A stretch of DNA of 40,163 nucleotides from a virus: positions 1-40,163 of IMG/VR virus record IMGVR_UViG_3300008108_000374; one strand, written 5' to 3'. The notes under the pieces were generated by a model that was given only the letters and a program-made list of their open reading frames with translations, had not been told where the DNA came from and made no database searches. Positions within the stretch are counted from its first letter, which is position 1. The number at the start of each line of letters is the position of its first letter. This document shows positions 20,632-27,488 of the stretch, piece after piece. A program made the position numbers and the translations under genes.

Positions 20632-21797
20632 TGACTAGCGTAATGCCTAAAGAGGAGGTGAAACCAATCACCCCACAAGAAGAAGCCAAGATGAGGATAC
20701 GTCTTGCGAAAGCAAAGACTGCACTCATACTTGAGCATCCGTTCATTGGTACTGTGGCACTCAACATGCCGTTCGTATTGAGCCGTGACATACCGACTGC
20801 CTCAACGAATGGCAAGCGTGTGCAGTTTAACCCTGACTTCTGTAGCGAGTTGACAGATGAGGAGTTGAAGTTCCTTGTAGCACATGAGTGTTTACATCCG
20901 ATGCTTGAGCACAACTACCGCAGACAAGAGAGACAACACCGCCGTTGGAACAAAGCGGCTGACTACGTAATCAACAAGTTGCTAGTCGATGACAACATTG
21001 GCAAGATGCCTGAGCGTGGCTTACTCAGCGATGCTATCTACCAAGCAGGCAACGGAACATCCGATGGTATCTACAACATCCTTGAAGATGATGAGGGTGG
21101 TGGAGGTGGTGGGTACGGCGGAGATGGCGACCCTCTCGACAACTGTGAAGATGCTGAGGGTTCACAAGCCGAGCAAGCACAAGAGCAAGCCGAGTGGAAA
21201 GTCAAGGTAGCACAAGCGGCACAAGCCGCAAAGATGATGGGCAAGTTGAGTGCAGGCATGGAACGACTGGTTGACGAGGTACTCAGACCTAAGGTTGACT
21301 GGCGTGATGTGATGCAACGCTTCCTTGTCAAGTGTAAGAACGATAACCGCTCATGGGCTAGACCTAACCGCCGCTTTATAGCGCAGGGTATGTACCTACC
21401 AAGCACCAGTGGTGAGGTGATGGGTGAGGTGTTGTTTGCAGTGGACTGCTCAGGTTCAATCACTCAAGACATTATCAATCAGTTCTCTGCTGAGATTCGT
21501 ACAGTCAAGGAGGACATGTTCCCAACACGTATCCATGTGGTGTACTTTGATAGCGAGGTGAGCCACTACGAATCGTATGGTGTAGATGATGAGTTAGACA
21601 TCAAGCCACACGGCGGTGGAGGTACTGCGTTTAGCCCTGTGTTTGAGTACATCGAGGAACACGGCATCGAACCTATCGCAGTAGTGTTCCTGACTGACCT
21701 GTGTTGTGATGACTTCGGCAACGAACCCAACTGCCCTGTACTGTGGGTATCTACCGATGAGGGCACTGCACCTTTCGGAGAAGTGGTGCTGATGTGA
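20628..21797 (+). CDS. Metallopeptidase-like + VWA protein (DUF2201-like)
   Basis: 389 residues (ATG 20628; the ATG at 20631 has better spacing to GGAGG). The N-terminal domain has VAHECLH (85-90), an HExxH zinc motif, followed by WNKAADYVIN whose Asp is the likely third ligand; this is the DUF2201 N-terminal putative metallopeptidase. A Gly/Asp/Gln-rich linker spans about 153-190. The C-terminal VWA domain has the MIDAS motif DCSGS (273-277) in EVLFAVDCSGSIT, with a later GGGGTAF and VFLTDL. It is the classical partner of MoxR ATPases; together they probably form a phage chaperone-like complex acting on a protein target. It overlaps the upstream gene by four bases and the next by four. Confidence 0.88.
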   Translation: MMTSVMPKEEVKPITPQEEAKMRIRLAKAKTALILEHPFIGTVALNMPFVLSRDIPTASTNGKRVQFNPDFCSELTDEELKFLVAHECLHPMLEHNYRRQERQHRRWNKAADYVINKLLVDDNIGKMPERGLLSDAIYQAGNGTSDGIYNILEDDEGGGGGGYGGDGDPLDNCEDAEGSQAEQAQEQAEWKVKVAQAAQAAKMMGKLSAGMERLVDEVLRPKVDWRDVMQRFLVKCKNDNRSWARPNRRFIAQGMYLPSTSGEVMGEVLFAVDCSGSITQDIINQFSAEIRTVKEDMFPTRIHVVYFDSEVSHYESYGVDDELDIKPHGGGGTAFSPVFEYIEEHGIEPIAVVFLTDLCCDDFGNEPNCPVLWVSTDEGTAPFGEVVLM

Positions 21798-22651
21798 TTA
21801 CATACGGCGAGTTGTTTGCCGTGTGTTTGTTCGTAGGTATGGGTGTTTACATCTCGTACCTACGCTCTGAGATACGGAGTCATATTCGTGCAGGGGTTTT
21901 ACTCTCTGCTTTGGTACATGATGTTGCCGATGGCAACGTAGAAATAGAAAGGCATGAAGATGGTATTAGAGTCCGAGTTAAAAATGAGAATCGTTCGGAG
22001 TCTGCAAACCTTAGCAGACACTATCAGGGAACTGCTACAGTCAGATTTAGTAAAGACTTACAAGATGCAATCGTAAAGAACGCAGAGAATATGTTTAACA
22101 AGCAGATAAATGCGACAAGGGACAACATCAACACAACGTGGGGTGATCGTATCTACGAAATCATCCATCGTAAATACATCCCTGCTATGAACGCACTACC
22201 AGTGTGCTTCTTCACCGAAACTTCTAGCATGAAGGTAGCACGAATCAATGGTACAGATGTTGGTGGGTTGGAGTGCAAGATGACTAACTCACGCCCTGTA
22301 CCCCACACCCTACCCAAAGATGTACCTGCTAAAAACAAGGACTACTACGGCTACGAGTTAGTTGGTAACGAGTGGGAGGAGATAGCCCAAGAGATTGAGG
22401 ACTACCGCAACGATATCAAAGCAATAGCGCAGAAGAAAACAGACTTTGTTAGCGCCGTCAAGGAAGTTATCAAGGCACATGCAACGCTATCTCCTGCGTT
22501 GAAGATGTGGCCTCCACTGTGGGACTTGATACCTGAGGACTACAAGGATAGACACCGCCAAGTAGTAGAGCGTGAGAAGAAAGAGGTCGTAGTCAATGTT
22601 GACCTTGGTACTCTGACTGCTACTGTAGTAGCCCACAAACTCACACGCTGA
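21794..22651 (+). CDS. TM-anchored Nmad5-like protein
   Basis: 285 residues from a GTG that overlaps the upstream stop (GTGA). An N-terminal membrane segment (about 3-23, YGELFAVCLFVGMGVYISYL) is followed by a short spacer. From about residue 83 (VRFSKDLQDAIVKNAENMFNKQI) comes a domain that resembles Nmad5, a family linked to phage nucleotide modification loci, including IHRKYIPAMNALPVCFF and LSPALKMWPPLWDLIP. Nmad5 proteins normally start at the RFSKDL block, so the membrane part looks fused. No partner base-modification enzymes are visible in the window, so modification of DNA is uncertain. The family call is from memory of the pattern. Confidence 0.65.
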   Translation: MITYGELFAVCLFVGMGVYISYLRSEIRSHIRAGVLLSALVHDVADGNVEIERHEDGIRVRVKNENRSESANLSRHYQGTATVRFSKDLQDAIVKNAENMFNKQINATRDNINTTWGDRIYEIIHRKYIPAMNALPVCFFTETSSMKVARINGTDVGGLECKMTNSRPVPHTLPKDVPAKNKDYYGYELVGNEWEEIAQEIEDYRNDIKAIAQKKTDFVSAVKEVIKAHATLSPALKMWPPLWDLIPEDYKDRHRQVVEREKKEVVVNVDLGTLTATVVAHKLTR

Positions 22652-22695
22652 TATGCAGTCACGTATATCCATACCATGAGTATCAAGTAAAGCGT

Positions 22696-22776
22696 ATGAA
22701 GAAAATCATACGCCAATCAATTCGAGAAGCCCTCGAAGAAGCCCTTAAACATCACAACGTGGAGGTAATCCGATGA
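22696..22776 (+). CDS. Possible 26-aa peptide
   Basis: ATG 22696 opens MKKIIRQSIREALEEALKHH and ends with TGA overlapping the next ATG (ATGA), the same junction used throughout the operon. It is a short amphipathic helix with no clear ribosome site (only weak purines upstream). It could be real, or simply a leader that couples translation to the next gene. Confidence 0.4.
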   Translation: MKKIIRQSIREALEEALKHHNVEVIR

Positions 22777-23666
22777 CCTACTATCATCAAGCCGCAATAC
22801 AAACATACGATCAGGCTAAGCGCCTGTATGGTACATGCCGTTTCCCTGACAAGGGTAAGCCAGTCAAAGGATGGTGTCGCCTACATAAAGTAGACGAGAA
22901 CTTTGAACTGCGCATGGACAACAAGACTATCTGTGTCTTTGCACCTGACAACACGTTGACGTTTACCATGACGAGTGCTCAAGCAAAGAACTATTCCATC
23001 ACACTAAGCCAAGCACTAGCCCGAGCGATACCTATCGGGTGGGAGAGGGTAGCTACTGGTCGCCATCGTGTGATACACACTAAGAGAATAAGCTTTTATG
23101 GTGGTTCTCACCGATGGGAACAATGGCGAGAGGCTATGAAAGCTGAAGGTATCGAAGTATTCAACGGCATCAAATTCAATCTTGATACTGGTGAGTGCAT
23201 GAACGCCAAGCCAACTACTGAAGTACAAGTTGTTCCTGCTAAACGTACCGAATGGTTACGAGCATTGCGTGTGTTCAAGCGGGGACTGAAGTTACGTGCC
23301 AAGCTAGGTGTACTCGATACCATCTGCCAAGATGTTATAGCAGAACGCACACTTAGTAAGACTAGATACGACTGGGTTCAACCCGACTGGTCTAACGAAA
23401 AATGGATTGACTTGTTGTTCGATTCAATTAAAAATAATCAACACCCAACAGAGTTGTTACATGGTTTCGCTCAGAGCGTACAAGGCAGAGCGTACTACCA
23501 CATCACTATCAGTAAAGAGACAACGCTACAAGCGGCTGATAACGTGTGTGCTGAACTAAGCGTACAACTACGCCGTAAATTCGGTGTGTTCGGTGATGAC
23601 GAAGATGAGTATGGTGCGATATACAAATCCATAGAACAAGAGAAAGCAAAAAGTGAAGTGTCCTGA
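22773..23666 (+). CDS. Unknown early/middle protein
   Basis: 297 residues, not recognised. The N-terminal part looks beta-rich with three Cys (GTCRFPDKGKPVKGWCRLHK, ...KTICVF). The middle has RHRVIHTKRISFYGGSHRWEQWR, and the rest is helical and charged (RALRVFKRGLKLRAKLG). No catalytic motif stands out. GGAGG precedes the ATG. It is coupled by ATGA to the small frame before it and overlaps the zinc-ribbon gene that follows by 14 bases. Position just before replication genes suggests DNA metabolism, but this is weak inference. Confidence 0.75.
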   Translation: MTYYHQAAIQTYDQAKRLYGTCRFPDKGKPVKGWCRLHKVDENFELRMDNKTICVFAPDNTLTFTMTSAQAKNYSITLSQALARAIPIGWERVATGRHRVIHTKRISFYGGSHRWEQWREAMKAEGIEVFNGIKFNLDTGECMNAKPTTEVQVVPAKRTEWLRALRVFKRGLKLRAKLGVLDTICQDVIAERTLSKTRYDWVQPDWSNEKWIDLLFDSIKNNQHPTELLHGFAQSVQGRAYYHITISKETTLQAADNVCAELSVQLRRKFGVFGDDEDEYGAIYKSIEQEKAKSEVS

Positions 23667-23820
23667 GTGCAACACATGGGTGTTTGTTAAAGAAACCCGA
23701 TCTCGCCCTGCTAATACGGTGTATCGTAGGTATGAGTGCGCCAACGAGCATCGCTTTACCACATTAGAAACAGTAACACGTGTCATTAAACCCAAGGAGA
23801 AAGAAGATGAAGAAAACTAA
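23653..23820 (+). CDS. NrdR/Ogr-like zinc ribbon (GTG start)
   Basis: The GTG at 23653 starts a 55-residue protein: MKCPECNTWVFVKETRSRP, then VYRRYECANEHRFTTLETV. CPEC plus C..EHRFTT.E is the zinc-ribbon pattern of the NrdR N-terminus and of small Ogr/Delta-type regulators (Cys3, Cys6, Cys29, His33). The C-terminus is a charged Lys/Glu tail. It overlaps the gene before it by 14 bases, and its end overlaps the start of the DUF3310 gene at 23807. A GTG start and weak ribosome site suggest low expression. It could regulate transcription or nucleotide metabolism genes. Confidence 0.7.
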   Translation: MKCPECNTWVFVKETRSRPANTVYRRYECANEHRFTTLETVTRVIKPKEKEDEEN

Positions 23821-24214
23821 ATCAGCAAAAGTATCAGAGTATTTTTTGAAGCATCCCAATGCAGTACCGAAAGATGTTGGTGCTAAGTTTGGTATGCACA
23901 TGCCGCAGGTGTACGGCATACGTAAGCGTGTGCTCAGTGGTTCTATGCTAGGTGAGGTAGTCAATCCACAGATCACCGACGCGGTAACGCAGACTGCCGA
24001 CCTACAACAAGTTGGTGGTTCTCATTACAAAGACATGGCCGTGCAACCTTGGGTAGCAATGGAGTCATGGATGACACCCGAACAATTCGCAGGATTCTTG
24101 CGGGGTAACGCTATCAAATATCTTGCACGATGCGATGTCAAGGGTGGGCTGGACGACATTAAGAAAGCAGAGCACTACATCCACAAACTAATTGAGGTAA
24201 GTAAGGATGTGTAG
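23807..24214 (+). CDS. DUF3310 protein with N-terminal HTH-like part
   Basis: ATG 23807 with AAGGAG before it gives 135 residues; the frame is open upstream to a GTG at 23780 but that lacks a site. The C-terminal 70 residues (QVGGSHYKDMAVQPWVAMES, FLRGNAIKYLARCDVKGGLDDIKKAEHYIHKLIE) match DUF3310, the domain also found in the T7 gp1.7 nucleotide kinase. The N-terminal half (VSEYFLKHPNAVPKDVGAKFGMHMPQVYGIRKRVL) resembles a helix-turn-helix. A link to nucleotide metabolism for replication is likely. It overlaps the preceding zinc-ribbon gene by 14 bases. Confidence 0.85.
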   Translation: MKKTKSAKVSEYFLKHPNAVPKDVGAKFGMHMPQVYGIRKRVLSGSMLGEVVNPQITDAVTQTADLQQVGGSHYKDMAVQPWVAMESWMTPEQFAGFLRGNAIKYLARCDVKGGLDDIKKAEHYIHKLIEVSKDV

Positions 24215-24308
24215 CCTATCGTTCTATGGGGGCATACTTGTGGGCATAGGACTTCTACTAGCCCTAGCACTAATCGCATTTATGTTTGTGTTTATAAAAA
24301 ATAATTGA
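24207..24308 (+). CDS. 33-aa single-TM peptide
   Basis: ATG 24207 encodes MCSLSFYGGILVGIGLLLAL followed by ALIAFMFVFIKNN. It is almost wholly one membrane helix. GAGG lies nine bases before the ATG and the frame overlaps the end of the DUF3310 gene by eight bases, then ends just before the polymerase start. That fit in the operon supports a real gene. Role unknown. Confidence 0.6.
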   Translation: MCSLSFYGGILVGIGLLLALALIAFMFVFIKNN

Positions 24309-24315
24309 GGGTGAC

Positions 24316-26193
24316 ATGGACATAGTAACCATTGACTTTGAAACTTACTACGACAAGGAGTATTCCCTGTCTAAGATGACCACGGAGGCGTACGTACGTG
24401 ACCCTCGCTTTGAGGTCATCGGTGTAGGCGTGAAGGTAAACGACTACCCCACAGACTGGTATAGCGGAGACAACGTGGGGAAATTCCTCAACAGTCTTGA
24501 CTACCGCAACAAGGCAATCCTCTGTCACCATACTGCGTTCGATGGGGCAATCCTATCGTGGCACTTTGGCATCAAGCCTAAGTTGTGGCTTGACACGCTG
24601 AGCATGGCAAGACCCCTGCACAATCTCACAGTAGGGGGAAGCCTTGCCGCACTCACTACCTACTATGGGCTAGGTAAGAAAGGTGATGAGGTTGTCCAAG
24701 CACTGGGCAAACGCAAGGCAGACTTCACACCCGAAGAACTTGCACGATACGGAGAGTACTGCAAGAACGATGTGGAGTTGACCTACGCTTTGTTCAACAA
24801 GATGAAGAAAGGTTTCCCTGTCAGCGAGTTGCTGGTCATCGACCAAACGCTACGCATGTACACCGAGCCGACCATCGAGTTGGATGTGCTTCTCTTGCGT
24901 GAACATCTTGAGGAAGTAATTGCCCGAAAGGATGGACTGATCGCAGACATGGGGCTGACTGGTGTCACCAAGGAAGTGTTGACCAAGACGCTAATGAGTA
25001 ACGAGATATTCTCTAAGTATCTTATTAACCTTGGTGTCGAACCCCCGAGTAAGGTCAGCGCACGTACAGGCAAACAGGCGTGGGCATTTAGTAAGACGGA
25101 CAAAGCGTTTACCGACTTACTGGAACATCCTGATGAGCGTGTGCAGAACGCAGTCGCCGCTCGCTTAGGTGTCAAATCAACCATCGAAGAAACCCGAACC
25201 GAAGCCCTACTGGGTGTCGCTCAGCGGGGATGCTTGCCCATCATGCTCAACTATTATGGTGCGCACACAGGGCGATTCAGTGGTGGCGATAAGCTGAACT
25301 TGCAGAACCTACCTGCACGTGGGAACAACAAGATCAGGCGGGCACTACGAGCACCCAAGGGACAAGTTCTTGTGGCTTGTGATTCATCACAGATTGAGGC
25401 CCGAATGGTTGCGTGGATTGCAGGGCAAGAGGAGTTAGTCCAAGCGTTTGCCGAAGGGCGGGATGTATATAGTGAGTTCGCATCCGATGTGTATGGGCGC
25501 AAGATTTCCAAGGGGGACAAGATAGAACGATTCGTAGGTAAGACCTGTATCCTTGGTCTTGGCTATGGCATGGGCGCAGAGAAGTTCAGACGCACCCTTG
25601 AGATCGGGCAAGGTGGTGTGAACGTAGTCATCGACCTTAACGAAGCTGATCGTATTGTGCGACTCTACCGACAGAAGAACCACAAGATTGTGGCACTATG
25701 GCAGAGGTGCGGACACGCACTGACTGGCATGACCCAAGGTGGTAGCGGCAACATACATCCTCTGGTTAGTTACGACAACACAGGCATCACACTCCCCAAC
25801 AAGTTGCAGATTAAATACCCTGCACTACGGCAGACCAACAGCGGGTTTGAATACATCGCTGATGCACGTACCTACCGCAAGGCAGTCAAAGATCGTGTCA
25901 TTACTGGGGCAACGGATGATATAAGTTGGACTCGCATCTATGGTGGCAAGGTCACAGAGAATTTGATTCAAGCACTCGCTCGTATTGTTGTGTCCGAACA
26001 GATGACTGCCATTGGTCAACACTACCATGTGGCTTTCCAAGTCCACGATGAGATCATCATCACTGCCCCTGAAGAACAGGCGCAACACGCAGAGAAACTT
26101 ATTGTCGAGATCATGTCTACCCCTCCAAGCTGGGCAAGCACGTTGCCAGTTGCATGTGAAGCGGGTACTGCAAACAATTACGGAGAAACCTAA
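24316..26193 (+). CDS. polA: Family A DNA polymerase
   Basis: 625 residues. An N-terminal 3'-5' exonuclease has ExoI DFET (7-10), ExoII around HHTAFDGAIL (Asp76) and ExoIII YCKNDVELTY (Tyr148, Asp152). The polymerase domain has TGRFSGGDKLNLQNLP, motif A ACDSSQIEAR (Asp356), motif B RFVGKTCILGLGYGMG (Arg405, Lys409, Tyr417) and motif C VHDE (576-579). The position equivalent to E. coli Phe762 is Leu413. There is no 5'-nuclease domain, normal for phage T7-like polymerases. It would be the replicative polymerase, working with the primase-helicase at 30855. The stop overlaps the next start (TAATG). Confidence 0.95.
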   Translation: MDIVTIDFETYYDKEYSLSKMTTEAYVRDPRFEVIGVGVKVNDYPTDWYSGDNVGKFLNSLDYRNKAILCHHTAFDGAILSWHFGIKPKLWLDTLSMARPLHNLTVGGSLAALTTYYGLGKKGDEVVQALGKRKADFTPEELARYGEYCKNDVELTYALFNKMKKGFPVSELLVIDQTLRMYTEPTIELDVLLLREHLEEVIARKDGLIADMGLTGVTKEVLTKTLMSNEIFSKYLINLGVEPPSKVSARTGKQAWAFSKTDKAFTDLLEHPDERVQNAVAARLGVKSTIEETRTEALLGVAQRGCLPIMLNYYGAHTGRFSGGDKLNLQNLPARGNNKIRRALRAPKGQVLVACDSSQIEARMVAWIAGQEELVQAFAEGRDVYSEFASDVYGRKISKGDKIERFVGKTCILGLGYGMGAEKFRRTLEIGQGGVNVVIDLNEADRIVRLYRQKNHKIVALWQRCGHALTGMTQGGSGNIHPLVSYDNTGITLPNKLQIKYPALRQTNSGFEYIADARTYRKAVKDRVITGATDDISWTRIYGGKVTENLIQALARIVVSEQMTAIGQHYHVAFQVHDEIIITAPEEQAQHAEKLIVEIMSTPPSWASTLPVACEAGTANNYGET

Positions 26194-26420
26194 TGACTAT
26201 CGCTGAAATCAAACGTGCACCACGTAACGCTGAAGCCCTCTCACTGCTTGAGGCAATCATCAACAAAGTGCAGGAGAACGAGGACGCATCCAATCTCATG
26301 GTGCTTGTGAAGATTGGTGACAACTACCATCGCTACTCTACAAATCTGATTGACACCATGTCGCTAGTTGCCGCCCTAGAACTGGCAAAGTTCGATGTGT
26401 TGCAACGGATGTCAGAGTAG
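26193..26420 (+). CDS. Small protein after polymerase, unknown function
   Basis: 75 residues: MTIAEIKRAPRNAEALSLLEAIINKVQ, then NLMVLVKIGDNYHRYSTNLIDTMSLVAALELAKFDVLQR. An N-terminal helix, a beta-hairpin and a C-terminal helix give a small alpha/beta fold. It is coupled to the polymerase by a TAATG overlap and may be an accessory, but no family is recognised. A promoter sits across its 3' end (26400-26428). Confidence 0.7.
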   Translation: MTIAEIKRAPRNAEALSLLEAIINKVQENEDASNLMVLVKIGDNYHRYSTNLIDTMSLVAALELAKFDVLQRMSE

Positions 26421-26428
26421 GCTATACT
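26400..26428 (+). promoter_or_regulatory. Internal sigma70-like promoter
   Basis: TTGCAA (26400-26405), a 17-base spacer and TATACT (26423-26428) match consensus at four and five of six positions. It would drive the nuclease and helicase genes from 26482 on. It overlaps the end of the preceding gene, and the 61-base gap before 26482 gives it a short leader. Confidence 0.5.
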
Positions 26429-26481
26429 AAAACTTCCAATCAAACAGAGAACCCTGAGGACACCCCTCGGGGCTATGACCT

Positions 26482-27141
26482 ATGCGCCTTAGCCACTCTT
26501 ACTCGTCCATCAAACTGTACGAGAACTGCCCATTGCGTTACTTCCGACAACGTATTGTTAAGGATGTGATAGACGAAGGGGGTGAAGCCAGTAAGTATGG
26601 CGAACGAGTTCATGCTTTCCTTGAGACACGACTCAAAGAGAACACCCTCTTACCGCAAGAGGTAGCCCATTACGAATCCCTATGTTCCTCAGTCGAACGC
26701 ATCGCCCAAGGTGGTGAACTGTGCATAGAGAAAGAGCTAGTCCTAACCGACAACCTTACACCAACAACTTGGTGGGAGCCTGACGCTTGGCTACGATCTA
26801 AACTTGACATCCTTGTAATCACTGGCGAGATTGCCGTAGTGATGGACTGGAAAACAGGCAAGAGAAACGCCGACCAATTCCAAATGCAACTGTTCGCCGC
26901 CCAAGTATTCAAGCACTATCCTGAGGTGACAAGGGTCAAGACTTCCCTAGTGTGGCTGAAGGATATGGCTATGGATACCGAGGTGTACTACCGCAGTGGT
27001 GTCAACACGATATGGGCTGAGGTTATGAAGCGTATCCAACGCATCAACGACTCACTGGAACACGACAACTGGCCTGCCAAACCAAGTGGCTTGTGCCGCT
27101 ATTGCCCTGCCCGACATAATTGTGACTATGCTAGGGTTTAA
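26482..27141 (+). CDS. PD-(D/E)XK nuclease with Fe-S Cys set (RecB/Cas4-like)
   Basis: 219 residues. The nuclease core shows GERVHAFLE (His44), KLDI (Asp109), VVMDWKTGK (Asp122, Lys124) and the Gln-containing helix QFQMQLFAAQ. Four Cys, one at the N-terminus (Cys16 in ENCPLRYF) and three at the C-terminus (Cys205, 208, 214 in GLCRYCPARHNC), match the Fe-S cluster set of Cas4/AddB-type nucleases. Such proteins process DNA ends in phage recombination and replication. I see no Cas1 or CRISPR array nearby, so it is not a CRISPR gene here. The ribosome site is weak. It is first behind the promoter at 26400. Confidence 0.88.
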   Translation: MRLSHSYSSIKLYENCPLRYFRQRIVKDVIDEGGEASKYGERVHAFLETRLKENTLLPQEVAHYESLCSSVERIAQGGELCIEKELVLTDNLTPTTWWEPDAWLRSKLDILVITGEIAVVMDWKTGKRNADQFQMQLFAAQVFKHYPEVTRVKTSLVWLKDMAMDTEVYYRSGVNTIWAEVMKRIQRINDSLEHDNWPAKPSGLCRYCPARHNCDYARV

Positions 27142-27175
27142 CCCTACTTGACATTCATGTAAAGAGGAGTAATAT

Positions 27176-27484
27176 ATGAGTTCACTGACCCCCGAAGGCA
27201 AGATAAAGCGTAAGGTTGTTGAGTTACTTAAGAAGCACGATGTGTGGTACTTCTTCCCCGCCAGTAATGGCTTTGGTAAGGCAGGTATCCCCGACATCAT
27301 TGCGATTGCGAAGGGCAAGTTCATTGGCATTGAGGTCAAGGCTGACAAGACCAAGAAGCCAACGGTATTGCAGGTCAAGTGTGGTGAAGAAATACAACGA
27401 GCAGGTGGATGGTGGTTCTTAGTGTATGACGCTGACTCCCTCCACTCACTTGAGCAAGCATTAGAAGAAAAACTTTACAGGTGA
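27176..27484 (+). CDS. VRR-NUC nuclease
   Basis: 102 residues. The core is GFGKAGIPDIIAIAKGKFIGIEVKAD with Asp40, Glu53 and Lys55 as the PD-(D/E)XK set, then LQVKCGEEIQRAGGWWFLV with the Gln and GG pattern of VRR-NUC. This family acts on structured DNA and often serves phages as a Holliday-junction-type endonuclease, the job of T7 gp3. It lies immediately before the helicase gene. GAGGAG precedes the ATG; an inverted repeat TAGGGTT-T-AACCCTA sits over the stop of the previous gene (27132-27146). Confidence 0.9.
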   Translation: MSSLTPEGKIKRKVVELLKKHDVWYFFPASNGFGKAGIPDIIAIAKGKFIGIEVKADKTKKPTVLQVKCGEEIQRAGGWWFLVYDADSLHSLEQALEEKLYR

Positions 27485-27488
27485 TGAC

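Noticed and set aside
26482-27141. Cas4 as part of a CRISPR system
   Set aside because: No Cas1, Cas2 or array is present, and the gene sits among replication genes; it is a phage RecB-type nuclease.
27148-27176. TTGACA followed by an AATATA stretch before the VRR-NUC gene
   Set aside because: The putative -10 overlaps the ribosome site and start codon, so the transcript would begin inside the gene; it is not a useful promoter.
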